Below, one piece after another: positions 18,148-27,922 of a DNA stretch of 64,000 bases (its first letter is position 1; every line of letters begins with the position of its first letter). This DNA comes from Halobacteriales archaeon YIM A00013 (GTDB taxonomy: Archaea > Halobacteriota > Halobacteria > Halobacteriales > Haloarculaceae), in contig JAKCFM010000002.1 of NCBI GenBank assembly GCA_025041195.1, positions 248,001-312,000 of the forward strand. The letters are read 5' to 3'. The translations under genes and the position numbers were made by a program. The notes below the pieces were generated by a model that was given only the letters and a program-made list of their open reading frames with translations, did not search any database and was not told the DNA's origin.

Positions 18148-20046
18148 ATGGGCACTGATACCAGTAGTGATGGGAGCAGCCCTGGAGAGACCGTTTCCCG
18201 TCGGAAGTTTTTAACGGCGCTCGGTGTCGGAGGAGCAGCAGGTTTAACTGGCTGTTCAATGGTAGACACACCGTTCGGGGCTGGGGGTCGTGCCGGCCTG
18301 GATGAGGCGATGAGCATCTCGATCCCCCCGACGGACATCAACTGGAATCCGTTCGCCACCGAGGGATTTTCTGAGAATCTCGCCAACTGGGTGTTTGAGT
18401 GGGGCGCAGTGTTGTTTCACGAAAACGCCCGGCTAGAGCCCTGGGCCTACGACGACTGGGAGTACGATTCTGCAAGCAATGTCCTGACCGTCACCCTTCG
18501 CGACGATCTCGCCCAGTGGAGTGGCGATCCGTACACCGCCCGCGACCGGTACACCTATCAGGAACTGGTCAGACTGCAGTCGCCCGAGTCGAGTCAGTTC
18601 GAGCGGATCGAACTCCGTGATCCAACGACGATCGCCTACCATTTTAAAACTCCAACCAACCCAGACATTTTTACAAACTACGAATTCGTCAGACCGCTGT
18701 ATCAGGGTCGCTCGCGGTGGCAACCGTGGCTTGAGCGCTATCAGGACGCGACGACAGCCACTGAACGCGACGCAATCACCAAGGAGCTGACCGAGCTTTC
18801 CATCTCGAATGCGGAGTTCATGGACGCTGCGACGGGGACGGGTGCCTACCGGTTGACCGAGGTGAGCGACGTGAGCGCGACGTTAGAGCGCTGGGACGGC
18901 CATCGCAACGGCGCGTCGATCGACATCGACACGCTCCGGGTGCAGTTCGCACCGAGTCAGGCCAGATTCGGACAGCTGCTGACACAGGACCGCGCTGATA
19001 TCGGTCGTGGCATCTTTCCCGTGGAGTATCGTGGAGCTGCACCGACGCATCTCGAAACGCTCTCAGAACATCCCACGCTTAACAACGTAAAGCTGCTCAT
19101 CAACTGGAACAATCGCCCGGCGCTCCGCGACGTGAACGTTCGACGGGCGATGGCCGCAGCCATCAACACCGAGCCGATCGCCGCGGCAGCTGGCAATGGC
19201 GAGCCAATCCCGGTCCATTCGGGGATGGATCCATCGTTCAATCGGACGTATCTCGGTCCCCAGCGCCAGCAGTATATCGACTACAAGCCACGCGCTGCCG
19301 ATCACGAGCTTGCCGAGCGATTTCTTGAGCGGTCGGGCTACTCCCGACAGCACGGCACGGTGGTTCGACCCGATGGCAATGAACTCCAGCCGTTGCGATT
19401 TGTCACCGACACGGATGACCAGTGGTTCATCGCCGGGAAGTTTGTTGCCGCACAGCTCAAGCAGTTTGGCTTTCCGGTCGAATTTCGAACGGTGGACCGA
19501 TCGACGAAGCTTGATATCATCTACGAACACCAGCGAATGGACGAGTGGGATCTCTCGACGGAGAGCCATTATGCGGGTAGCACGCTCCATCCGTTCTCAT
19601 ATTTCGATTATCGGACGTTCTGGGGGTGGCGGCTCGGGCCGGCGACGTTTACGGCGGATGCCACGCTCAACGCAACAATCGAGGAGTGGCTCGATGGCGG
19701 TGAAACACACTCGCCGTACAATGGCAAGCCGTTACGGCCGGAGATTCCGACGACGGTTGGGCACCTCGATCGCGAGGGATCGACGACCACGATCAACGTC
19801 TACGAGTTGATTAACGAGATCCGATCGCCGGTCTCCGAGGAGCGCGCAACCGAGATCGTTCGACAGCTGAGCTGGGCGTGGAACTTTCTCCTACCCGATA
19901 TCGACACGTACGTCGTTCTTGGTGGAATGTGGGGTGATACGAACCAGTACGACTGGCCACAGCAGTCCTGGCAGTACACCGGAGCGAACAACGCCAGCGT
20001 CTATTACACCGTCAAGCATGGGCTGGTCTCACCCGTGGAGGAGTAG
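18148..20046 (+). CDS. ABC transporter substrate-binding lipoprotein (family 5), Tat-exported
   Basis: The 632-residue protein is a solute-binding family 5 (peptide/nickel/oligosaccharide) receptor. Its N-terminus has a twin-arginine motif (SRRKFL, Arg18-Arg19), a hydrophobic stretch and a lipobox (LTGC, Cys36), so it is exported folded and lipid-anchored, as usual in halophiles. Downstream are NWNPFATEGF, LTVTLRDDLAQWSGDPYTARD and NVRRAMAAAINTEPIA, all family landmarks. ATG 18148 is the start that puts the Tat motif near the N-terminus. It completes the importer encoded from 10767 to 15974; the dehydrogenases around it suggest a carbohydrate ligand, but that is inference. Confidence 0.9.
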   Translation: MGTDTSSDGSSPGETVSRRKFLTALGVGGAAGLTGCSMVDTPFGAGGRAGLDEAMSISIPPTDINWNPFATEGFSENLANWVFEWGAVLFHENARLEPWAYDDWEYDSASNVLTVTLRDDLAQWSGDPYTARDRYTYQELVRLQSPESSQFERIELRDPTTIAYHFKTPTNPDIFTNYEFVRPLYQGRSRWQPWLERYQDATTATERDAITKELTELSISNAEFMDAATGTGAYRLTEVSDVSATLERWDGHRNGASIDIDTLRVQFAPSQARFGQLLTQDRADIGRGIFPVEYRGAAPTHLETLSEHPTLNNVKLLINWNNRPALRDVNVRRAMAAAINTEPIAAAAGNGEPIPVHSGMDPSFNRTYLGPQRQQYIDYKPRAADHELAERFLERSGYSRQHGTVVRPDGNELQPLRFVTDTDDQWFIAGKFVAAQLKQFGFPVEFRTVDRSTKLDIIYEHQRMDEWDLSTESHYAGSTLHPFSYFDYRTFWGWRLGPATFTADATLNATIEEWLDGGETHSPYNGKPLRPEIPTTVGHLDREGSTTTINVYELINEIRSPVSEERATEIVRQLSWAWNFLLPDIDTYVVLGGMWGDTNQYDWPQQSWQYTGANNASVYYTVKHGLVSPVEE

Positions 20047-20051
20047 CTGCC

Positions 20052-22046
20052 GTGGCACGTGACGGGTTGGGAGGGTTTCAGCCCAACGTTGATGGCTTCT
20101 ACGACGTGCACGCCGAGCTGCCACGATATTTCCGTCAACGGCTTGAGCGCCAGCTCCGTGCCGGTGACCGTCGCCGCGCACGAATCGACTCTCGGGAAGC
20201 GTTGAACCAACACCGCCAGCAAATGAGACGCCAGCTCGTGACGACAGTCGGCGGACTGTTCGAGCGCACGCCACTCAATACGATGCGAACGGGTGCGTTC
20301 GAGCGAACAGCGCACGCCGTTGAGACTGTTGTGTTCGAGAGTCTCCCCGACGTTCACGTCACGGCAAACTGCTATCGACCTGTCGATTCGTCCGAGCCCG
20401 TTCCCGGCGTCTTGTTTCTCTGTGGGCACGCACCAGCGGGAAAAGCGGCGCCCGCCTATCAACGCGCGTGTATCGAGCTCGCTCGCAACGGCTGTGCCGT
20501 GCTCGCGGTTGATCCGATCGGACAGGGGGAACGACAGCGAGCCACTGACCGTGCGAATCCGAACACCTCGCCGGTGACGATTCACACGCGGCTCGGAGGC
20601 GGATGCACACTCGCAGGCACGAATCTGGCCAGATATCTGATCTGGGATGCGATACGGTCACTCGACGTGTTGCAGTCGTTTCCGTTCGTCGCAGCCGACC
20701 AGCTCGGCGTGCTGGGTAACTCAGGTGGTGGGCTCCAGACCGCTTACTGCATGCTGCTCGACGATCGAGTCGCAACCGCCATGCCCTGTTCGTTCGTAAC
20801 CGCGAAAGGTGTCTATGCAAAAACCGGACAGGCACAGGACGCTGAGCAGATTCTCCCGGATGCAGTCCGAGTCGGGCCCAGATACGACGATTTTCTCACG
20901 TCGTTCGCACCAAAACCGCTCTGTATTGGGACATCACAGTCGGATTTCCTCCCGATAGCTGGTGCACAACAGTCCTACGAGCGAGCACGGACGGCCTATG
21001 CGCTCTACGATGCCACCAAGTCGCTTGCACTCGTGGTGTCGGATTCGACGCACGGACTCGGACCAACGCTTCGAACCGCTGCAGTCAACTGGTTTCGCCA
21101 CCAGCTACTGGATGAATCGACGGCCGTCTCACCACGGAAGTCGACAGTTGAATCGGAAGCGACGCTCGCCTGTCTCCGCGAGGACTCCGTGTTCGAGGCG
21201 TTTGCGAGCGAACGAGGCGTCAGTGATCTAACGGCTGAAACCGTTCGGTCCCTGCACCCAACCACGCCGGCCACCACCACAAGGCCCTACGCAGAAACCC
21301 TGCGAAAGCGGATCCGCAGCCGCTTCGAGCTTGACCGCACGCGGCCATCGCTCTCACCGCGTCGTCTCGACACGGAGACGGCCGACGGGCTCGTCTGGGA
21401 GAAGCTGTTTTTCGAGAGCGAGGATGACGTGCACACGACGGCGATTGCCGTCCGAACACCGGGGACGGCGCCGTCCTGTCCGACGATCGTCGTGCTGGAC
21501 CGTGGCACCGCGGAGCTACCCGAGTATCGAGACGACGTGGCGGCCCTCGCTCGTAATCGGGGATTCGTCCTTGTGTTCGATCCTCGCGGGATGGGTGGCG
21601 TTCGAGCCCGGCCGGTCAATACGCCCCAGAACAACGGTGGCGAGTATTTCGACATCCACGGAACGGTGTACAAACTGGCGTCCGACGCGCTCATGACAGG
21701 CTGTTCGTTGCTCGGATTGCGCGTGTTCGACGTGGTGCGTGCGCGTGAGTATTGTGCTGAGCGGTTCGATCAGCCAACTGTTGGACTTGTTGGCGCAGGA
21801 ATAGGTGCGTTCTATGCGCTATTTGCTGCGGTGAGCGACCTCGCGTTCGAACCGGTCTGTGTCGAGGCGGTTCCGCCGTTCTACGAACGAGCAACCACTC
21901 CCGAGACGGTCGTCAATCCGGGACTGCTCTGTTACGGCGTCATCGGATCGCTCGATGTGCCACAGCTCATGGCTGCGCTCACCGAGCGAGACGTTCGACG
22001 CGTTGATTTTCCCGAGGACGGGCTTGCGATCGATTCGCTCACGTAG
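20052..22046 (+). CDS. Double alpha/beta-hydrolase, acetyl xylan esterase-like, second half degenerate
   Basis: At 664 residues this is about twice a single hydrolase. The first half (to about residue 350) has LFLCGHAPAGK, DPIGQGERQ, the nucleophile elbow GNSGGG and DSTHGLG, so a complete Ser-(Asp)-His set as in CE7/CE15-like esterases. The second half repeats the fold (VLDRGTAELPEYR, VFDPRGMGGV), but the elbow reads GAGIGA, lacking Ser, and no C-terminal catalytic His follows. The second domain is therefore probably non-catalytic. GTG 20052 follows the binding-protein stop by five bases. It likely removes ester groups from an imported saccharide. The last 8 bases overlap the convergent gene at 22039. 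Confidence 0.78.
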   Translation: MARDGLGGFQPNVDGFYDVHAELPRYFRQRLERQLRAGDRRRARIDSREALNQHRQQMRRQLVTTVGGLFERTPLNTMRTGAFERTAHAVETVVFESLPDVHVTANCYRPVDSSEPVPGVLFLCGHAPAGKAAPAYQRACIELARNGCAVLAVDPIGQGERQRATDRANPNTSPVTIHTRLGGGCTLAGTNLARYLIWDAIRSLDVLQSFPFVAADQLGVLGNSGGGLQTAYCMLLDDRVATAMPCSFVTAKGVYAKTGQAQDAEQILPDAVRVGPRYDDFLTSFAPKPLCIGTSQSDFLPIAGAQQSYERARTAYALYDATKSLALVVSDSTHGLGPTLRTAAVNWFRHQLLDESTAVSPRKSTVESEATLACLREDSVFEAFASERGVSDLTAETVRSLHPTTPATTTRPYAETLRKRIRSRFELDRTRPSLSPRRLDTETADGLVWEKLFFESEDDVHTTAIAVRTPGTAPSCPTIVVLDRGTAELPEYRDDVAALARNRGFVLVFDPRGMGGVRARPVNTPQNNGGEYFDIHGTVYKLASDALMTGCSLLGLRVFDVVRAREYCAERFDQPTVGLVGAGIGAFYALFAAVSDLAFEPVCVEAVPPFYERATTPETVVNPGLLCYGVIGSLDVPQLMAALTERDVRRVDFPEDGLAIDSLT

Positions 22047-23100
22047 GATCGGACGGTGGGACCGAGACGGTCGAACCGGTGTTGCCTGCAGTGTACGCTG
22101 CGGTGACGAGTTCGAGCGCATCACGACCGTCGTGGCCGCTCACTGGAGGCTCCGTCCCATTGTGGACGCTCTCAGCGAACGCCTCAATCAGCCGCTCACC
22201 CGCCGGGCGACGCGCCGGTACCGAGAGCTCGTGAAACGTCTCTCCGGCGCCTAGTTCGGTCGCCTCGTTTGTCCGTATATAGAGTGGATCACCAATGATG
22301 AGTTCGCCAGCAGTGCCGTACACCCGGTCGCCACGCACCGTTCGTTCGGGGGGGCCATCGAGCAAAAACGAGCTCGCCTCGATAATTCCGATCGCCCCGT
22401 TTTCATACCGAATCGTCGCGACGCTGAAATCCTCGACGGCAACCGGGCTCGCAAACGTATCGTACTCACAGGCGACCCGCTCGGGTGCAAGGTCAGTGAG
22501 GTAGTTCATGGCGTCAACGTTGTGAATGACGTTCGTCGAGAGAATACCACCGCCGCTCGTTTCCATCGATTTGCGCCAGTCAGTTTCAACCCTCCCCGTG
22601 TAGCCGCCATCCCAGTACGCGTCGGGTTTGCGCGCCCAGACGGTGAGCTTCGTCCCGACGATCTCGCCGAGATAGCCCGCTTCGATCAGCTCGCGAGCAC
22701 GCCGATACGTGGCGCGAAACCGGTAGGTGTCACAGACACCAAGCGTCACCCCTGCGTCCTGGCACGCATCGATTACCTCTGTCGCCGAGTCGAGATCGAC
22801 CGCGATCGGCTTTTCGACGAGCACATGATGGCCGGCGCGTGCACCAGCGATTGCCTGTGGCGCGTGGAGATGATGGGGGGTCGCCAGATACACCACGTCG
22901 ATCGCCTCCATTTCGAGCAGCTCGTCGTACTCTGTGGCCACCGAACAGTCAACGCGGTCGGCCACGTCGGTGGCGAGCGATGGTTCTACATCCATCGCTA
23001 CGCCGATTTCGACGCCACTGGCGCGCTGAAACTGCTCTGCACGGCGCTTTGCCGTTATCTCTCCGCAGCCGACGATCGCCACTGTGAGTGGCTGAGACAT
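22039..23100 (-). CDS. Gfo/Idh/MocA-family oxidoreductase (copy D)
   Basis: A 353-residue protein starting MSQPLTVAIVGCGEITAKRR with a canonical dinucleotide loop, then VLVEKPIAVDLDSA (catalytic Lys) and GGGILSTNVIHNVDAMNYL (His/Asp). It is closest in layout to sugar and inositol dehydrogenase-type members. ATG at 23100 begins right at the first beta strand; an earlier ATG at 23136 would add 12 residues. The gene ends inside the tail of the convergent esterase gene and is divergent from the amidohydrolase at 23197. Confidence 0.85.
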   Translation of the reverse strand: MSQPLTVAIVGCGEITAKRRAEQFQRASGVEIGVAMDVEPSLATDVADRVDCSVATEYDELLEMEAIDVVYLATPHHLHAPQAIAGARAGHHVLVEKPIAVDLDSATEVIDACQDAGVTLGVCDTYRFRATYRRARELIEAGYLGEIVGTKLTVWARKPDAYWDGGYTGRVETDWRKSMETSGGGILSTNVIHNVDAMNYLTDLAPERVACEYDTFASPVAVEDFSVATIRYENGAIGIIEASSFLLDGPPERTVRGDRVYGTAGELIIGDPLYIRTNEATELGAGETFHELSVPARRPAGERLIEAFAESVHNGTEPPVSGHDGRDALELVTAAYTAGNTGSTVSVPPSDPT

Positions 23101-23196
23101 GCGTTCGCTGTGGAATTCTCCGGTCTCGTATTTCAACGTTTGGCCGAGCGCGCCATAGAACTATACCGTCCCCGACCGAACCGCCGAAACGAATCC

Positions 23197-24084
23197 ATGG
23201 ACACGCGTGAGCGGTTTCTCGACGCCGCCATTACCGAGCCATCTGCCCAACCAGTAGACACGATCATCGACGCACACACCCACATCGGACAGGTGCGTGT
23301 CGATGCGCTCCCGGTGTCTCCGTCTCGCCTCGTGGAGTATATGAACGCTCATGGCGTTGATCAGGCCGTCGTCCATCCGCTGGTCTCACCGCTGTCAACG
23401 AGTCATTACGTCACAACACGAGACGTGCTCAGTGCGGTGGCCAGCTACCCCGACCGGCTCATCCCGTTCTGTTCGGTCGATCCACGAATGTACTACCGGT
23501 GGGGTGAGGATCGATACGCCGCGGTCATTCGTGAGTATGTCGAGCTGGGAGCCAGGGGGTTCGGCGAGCTGAAATGCGATCTCCCGCTGGATCACGAGTA
23601 TATGCACGTATTGTACGACATCTGTGCCGACGAAGGGCTGCCGGTGTTGATTCATATCGATGCGGTCTGCTGTACTGATTCGGTCGGACTGCCCGCCGTT
23701 GAGTCGCTGTTACAGCAGTATCCGGGCGTCGATTTCGTCTTTCACGCTCCGGGCTGGTGGGCACACATTTCGGCCGATGTCGAGCAGATCGGTGGCTACC
23801 CAGACGGCCCCGTCGAACCCGGCGGCCGCTGTGACGAGCTGCTCGGAACGTACGACAACTGCTGGGCGGATTTCTCCATGACATCCGGCTTCAACGCGCT
23901 CACACGCGATGAAACCTACGGAGAGGCCTTTCTCCGTCGCCATCACGAGAGTCTTCTATTCGGATCGGACTATCTCCAGCCTGGGCAGTCGATCATGCAG
24001 TTTGGCTTCTTTTCGGCGTTCGACCTCGAACCAGCCGAGTGGGAACGGATCTGTTCGGGAAATATCCGCTCGATTCTGGCCTGA
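23197..24084 (+). CDS. Amidohydrolase-2 family hydrolase (second in cluster)
   Basis: The 295-residue protein shows the metal-site motif IIDAHTHIGQV, a mid-barrel HIDAVCC, a FHAPGWWAH segment and the late LLFGSDYLQPGQS Asp motif, all of the amidohydrolase-related family PF04909. ATG 23197 places the first metal-binding motif near residue 25. Family members act as lactonases or decarboxylases of ring compounds, and a sugar-lactonase role would fit with the dehydrogenases. An AT-containing segment before the start (23155-23166) may hold the shared divergent promoter with copy D. Confidence 0.83.
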   Translation: MDTRERFLDAAITEPSAQPVDTIIDAHTHIGQVRVDALPVSPSRLVEYMNAHGVDQAVVHPLVSPLSTSHYVTTRDVLSAVASYPDRLIPFCSVDPRMYYRWGEDRYAAVIREYVELGARGFGELKCDLPLDHEYMHVLYDICADEGLPVLIHIDAVCCTDSVGLPAVESLLQQYPGVDFVFHAPGWWAHISADVEQIGGYPDGPVEPGGRCDELLGTYDNCWADFSMTSGFNALTRDETYGEAFLRRHHESLLFGSDYLQPGQSIMQFGFFSAFDLEPAEWERICSGNIRSILA

Positions 24085-24091
24085 TCGTGGC

Positions 24092-25027
24092 TCACTCGGG
24101 GCGCTCAACGGTGACGGGACCCCCTTGATCGATCGATTCGAGCACTGCACGCGTCGCCCGGAGCGTCGTGATCGAGGACTCGATCGAGCAGTCGACTCCG
24201 GATTCGACACCGCCGTTCTCACACAGATTGCGCAGCACCGTTCCGGGGCCAAGACGATGGTCAGCAGTCAGCGGTCCAGCGTTGGCGGGTGTCATCGTCA
24301 CTGGTGTGCCCGTGTGGCTATCATACGACAGGTGGCCATCCCCTGCGAGCTCGAACCGATGCGACGGATCGAACGCCGACTGATCAGTCAGCCGGGCCTC
24401 AATGTGGCCCACCGCCGATCCACACCGGAGCGTTACGATCGCTGCGGTCAGTCTCGGACCATCGACCGTTCTCGCAAACACTCGCTCGATTGGTCCACAC
24501 AGCCACCGACAGAGATCGAGTTCGTGAAACACCACGCCGAACACAAGATCAGCGAGCGGAGAGCCCTGCGAGAGCAGGGTGGGCGCGACGAACTGTCTGA
24601 ACGTACGCACAGTTCCAACAGTGCCGATCGCGCCCGTTCGCACGCGTTCTGCCGCCGTGGTTGCTGGCGGCGACACCCGGTGGTCGGCTACTGCAACGAG
24701 CCGCCCCGACGAATCGGCTGCCATTGCGGCGATTGACGCCGCTTTGTCACCGGTATCGGCGATGGGCCCCGGGCAGATGATGTCACAGCCCGACCGACAG
24801 AGCTGGGCAATCGTCGATCGACGATCCGACAACGGCGTGCAGAGTATGACCGTCGCCGGGGCGTTCGCACACAGCGCATCGACCGAATCGTGTGTCGTTA
24901 CAGCACGATTGTCGACGGCAGCACTCGTCCCCACAACAGCCACCAGCTCGACGCCATCCCGTTCTCGACACTGCAGTGCGTACGCGCGCGCCAGTCCGGC
25001 GTCTCCAAGCACCCCAATTTCGGCCAT
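24092..25027 (-). CDS. Gfo/Idh/MocA-like protein lacking the catalytic lysine (copy E)
   Basis: The 311-residue protein has the family fold: AEIGVLGDAGLARAYALQ, a Rossmann domain, and VVFHELDLCRWLCG with the His/Asp pair. The usual (C/V)EKP motif, however, reads ICPGPIAD, so the conserved Lys and Glu are gone. It may be inactive, regulatory, or use a different mechanism. It is about 30-50 residues shorter than its relatives. The gene is convergent with the amidohydrolase (7 bases apart) and divergent from the aminotransferase at 25138. Confidence 0.75.
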   Translation of the reverse strand: MAEIGVLGDAGLARAYALQCRERDGVELVAVVGTSAAVDNRAVTTHDSVDALCANAPATVILCTPLSDRRSTIAQLCRSGCDIICPGPIADTGDKAASIAAMAADSSGRLVAVADHRVSPPATTAAERVRTGAIGTVGTVRTFRQFVAPTLLSQGSPLADLVFGVVFHELDLCRWLCGPIERVFARTVDGPRLTAAIVTLRCGSAVGHIEARLTDQSAFDPSHRFELAGDGHLSYDSHTGTPVTMTPANAGPLTADHRLGPGTVLRNLCENGGVESGVDCSIESSITTLRATRAVLESIDQGGPVTVERPE

Positions 25028-25137
25028 CGAACTGTATCGGCCCCGCCAGCACCATAAATATTCGTCACCGTATCGAACTACATTTCAACCCCACACAGTA
25101 GTGAATTATTATTAGCGATCCGGCCGATCAGATACGT

Positions 25138-26370
25138 ATGCCGAAGCTCGCGCTCCACGGTGGCGACCCGGTTGGCGAGGCCCTGACAGTTCCGAACTGG
25201 CCCCAGAGCACCGAGCAGTCGAAGGCGAACGTCCTGGATGCTGTCGAATCTGGTGCCTGGTGTCGGTCGTACGACGATGCCGAGTGGGTAGACCGGTTCG
25301 AGGAGTCGTTTGGCGCGTACCACGACGCCACCCACGCGATCGGTGTTGCCAACGGAACGGTTGCGATCGAGCTCGCACTCCGGATGCTGGACGTTCAGCC
25401 CGGCGATGAGGTGCTCGTTCCACCGTACACGTTTATCGCAACCGCCAGCGCCGTCACCTCTGTCGGAGCGGTCCCGCGGTTCGTGGACGTCGACCCGCGG
25501 ACGTACAACGTTGATGCTGCTGCGATCGCCGACGCCGTCACCGACCGAACGGTAGGGGTGATCGGCGTTCATATCGCCGGCTATCCGATGGATTTCGACG
25601 CGCTGCTGCCGGTGGTTCGCGAGCACGACCTGTTTTTGATCGAGGACGCCGCACACGCCCAGGGGACGGAATGGAACGGTCGGAAAGTCGGTGCGATCGG
25701 CGACGTTGGGACGTTCTCGTTCCAGGAATCGAAAGCGCTTGCTGGCGGAGAAGGTGGGATGGTGGTGACAGACGACGCGGTGCTTGCCGACCGAGGTGAG
25801 CTGTTGTGCAACATTGGTCGCCGGTCGAACAGCGTCTATCACCACTACGAGCTGGCATCCAACTGCCGGATGACGGAGTTTCAGGGTGCAGTGCTGTGTG
25901 CACAGCTCGAAAAGCTTCCCGAGGAAAACGAACGACGGCGCGAGAACGAACGCCTGCTCAGATCGGAAATCGATGCTATCGATGGAATCGAGGCGAAACC
26001 CGACGACGAGCGCATCACCGCGCGTGGCTACTGTCTGTTCGATCTCCAGTACGACAGCGACGCGTTCGGTGGACTTTCTCGTGATCGATTTCTCGAAGCA
26101 CTCACCGCAGAACAAATCCCGGCAAGCACTGGGTACGCCATGCCGATGTATGAACAGCCAGCGTTCAGCCGCTCACGGGTGGCCGCGCTCGTTCCGCCGG
26201 AGGCAACTGTGCCACGGTATCGACACCTTCACCTGCCCGGCGTCGAGCAAGTCACTCGACGCAACGTCAGTCTCACGCACACCGTGTTGCTGGCCGATGA
26301 GCCGGGCATTCAATCGATCGGTACCGCCATACGAAAAATCCAGTCGAACGTGGACTCATTGATCAATTAA
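25138..26370 (+). CDS. DegT/DnrJ/EryC1/StrS-family PLP aminotransferase
   Basis: The 410-residue protein carries the family's PLP-site features: HAIGVANGTVAIELALRML (phosphate loop), VPPYTFIATASAV, FLIEDAAHAQG (Asp pairing with the pyridine nitrogen) and FSFQESKALAGGEGG with the Schiff-base Lys. Such enzymes aminate keto-sugars. Beside multiple Gfo/Idh/MocA dehydrogenases it could convert a keto-sugar into an amino sugar, as in 3-amino-3-deoxyglucose pathways, or run in reverse to deaminate one. That is inference. It ends four bases into the convergent enolase-superfamily gene (26367). Confidence 0.87.
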   Translation: MPKLALHGGDPVGEALTVPNWPQSTEQSKANVLDAVESGAWCRSYDDAEWVDRFEESFGAYHDATHAIGVANGTVAIELALRMLDVQPGDEVLVPPYTFIATASAVTSVGAVPRFVDVDPRTYNVDAAAIADAVTDRTVGVIGVHIAGYPMDFDALLPVVREHDLFLIEDAAHAQGTEWNGRKVGAIGDVGTFSFQESKALAGGEGGMVVTDDAVLADRGELLCNIGRRSNSVYHHYELASNCRMTEFQGAVLCAQLEKLPEENERRRENERLLRSEIDAIDGIEAKPDDERITARGYCLFDLQYDSDAFGGLSRDRFLEALTAEQIPASTGYAMPMYEQPAFSRSRVAALVPPEATVPRYRHLHLPGVEQVTRRNVSLTHTVLLADEPGIQSIGTAIRKIQSNVDSLIN

Positions 26371-27818
26371 TCATCGGCGTGGACGATTGAGTCGACGTTC
26401 CAGGAATCGACCGGCGTGCATTGGTCTGACGCCACGGTTACCGTTCGACCGAACGGCGCCGCAAGCACGGAGTCCAGCTGAATCGATCCAGATTGAACAT
26501 TGAGCGTTACAAACCCCTGCTCGTGGCGTCGATAGAGGTCTGGATGGCCCGAGAGTGCAGCCTGTTGTGTGGAATCTCCGAAGGCACTCAAGCCACGATA
26601 GTAATGATGGCCGTTTCGCTCGACGTGATCCATACCGAGCGTTGCCATCACGGCGAGATCCTGCTCGCGTTCGATCGGCCCGAGCGTGGTGAGATCTTCA
26701 CCGCTCATCACATACTCCCCCCCATCGCGCCGGCGTCGATGCGCAAGCAGACAGCGATTGGCGATCCCGTTGAACACGCCCTTGCAGTTTTTGTGGCTCG
26801 TTCCGTCGTAGCCGATATCGAGTGCGTGTTGCACGCTGGTGAGTGAATCGTCGGACTCGTCGATGATGACGGCCGGTCGATCGTCCCAGTCAGCAAACGT
26901 TGACGCGGTCTCGTCGGTGAACGATTCGTCGCGAGCCAGCGGCTGTTCGACGTACTTGACGCGGTCGAGCAGCGGCGAGGACGCCGGATCCACAGAGAGG
27001 GCTCGATACTGGCGCTTGAACGCTCTGGCGCTCGAATAGCCCTCATTGGCATCGAGCGTAACGACATACTCGTCGATGGGAGACGATTCGAGCACCGCGT
27101 GAATCCGACCCAGTCGCTGTGCGTCCGCGTCGGTCGCGGCAAGCTTGATTTTGAAATGCGTCACCCCATCAGTTCGAACGTACTCGGCAAGCGTCTGTGG
27201 ACGACCATCTTCGAGTCGTTCATCCGGCGTGAGATCGTCGTCGTCGAGTGGATCACTCAGTCCGACCGTGTGTCGAATCGCCGTTGATCGAACGGGCGCA
27301 TCTGGAAGCAACGTCGTCGGTTCGATTCCAGCAAGCTCATCGTATATCGCTCCGAGATCGATGCCGAGGTCGTTCTCATGGACTGCCGTTGGAAACGGCG
27401 TCTCCATTCTGCGACAGTACGCGTCGATGACGGCCTGTTCGAGCAGACTCACGCCGAATCTCCACAACAACGGTGGATACGACCGACCAGTTGCCCACGA
27501 TTGAACGCCATTGTACAGCGATTGCCAGAACGCAAACACGGTCTGTCCGGTCGTCCGTTCGGCGACCGACGCCGCTGTTGAGAACACGTCGATCATCGCC
27601 GCAATTCCCGTTTCCAGCGACATCGACGGGTCCTTGTAGAACCACATCGGAGCAAGCGCTCCCATGCTCTGGCCGGAGGCCGTCTCACCATTTATCCGTG
27701 CTGTAACCCCCACCAGCATCTGTGGCCCTGCCGTTGCCTCCACACCACCGAAATGAAACGGCATCCGTCGCTGGAGTGCTCTGACGTGCAGCTCGGTTTC
27801 GCTCACTGAAACCGTCAT
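26367..27818 (-). CDS. Enolase-superfamily protein (mandelate racemase-like)
   Basis: The 483-residue protein is long for the family but has its core: FKIKLA (KxK-type base), VTLDANEGY (first metal Asp region), VKYVEQPL (Glu ligand) and VIIDESDDS (third ligand). A late EDLTTLGP segment may correspond to the C-terminal catalytic region. These enzymes abstract a proton alpha to a carboxylate, typically dehydrating sugar acids to 2-keto-3-deoxy acids. This would feed FAH- or aldolase-type cleavage. The extra length lies in an N-terminal segment with Trp-rich YPPLLWRFGVSLLEQAVIDA. It is convergent with the aminotransferase. Confidence 0.8.
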   Translation of the reverse strand: MTVSVSETELHVRALQRRMPFHFGGVEATAGPQMLVGVTARINGETASGQSMGALAPMWFYKDPSMSLETGIAAMIDVFSTAASVAERTTGQTVFAFWQSLYNGVQSWATGRSYPPLLWRFGVSLLEQAVIDAYCRRMETPFPTAVHENDLGIDLGAIYDELAGIEPTTLLPDAPVRSTAIRHTVGLSDPLDDDDLTPDERLEDGRPQTLAEYVRTDGVTHFKIKLAATDADAQRLGRIHAVLESSPIDEYVVTLDANEGYSSARAFKRQYRALSVDPASSPLLDRVKYVEQPLARDESFTDETASTFADWDDRPAVIIDESDDSLTSVQHALDIGYDGTSHKNCKGVFNGIANRCLLAHRRRRDGGEYVMSGEDLTTLGPIEREQDLAVMATLGMDHVERNGHHYYRGLSAFGDSTQQAALSGHPDLYRRHEQGFVTLNVQSGSIQLDSVLAAPFGRTVTVASDQCTPVDSWNVDSIVHADD

Positions 27819-27922
27819 AGCGCCAGTTCAGCAGTTGCGATAATAAACCATGGTGACGGTCCCAGCTGGTGTGTCGTCAGTGCCACCGGTAGGATTAGCA
27901 CGGCTGGCACACATTGTGAGGT

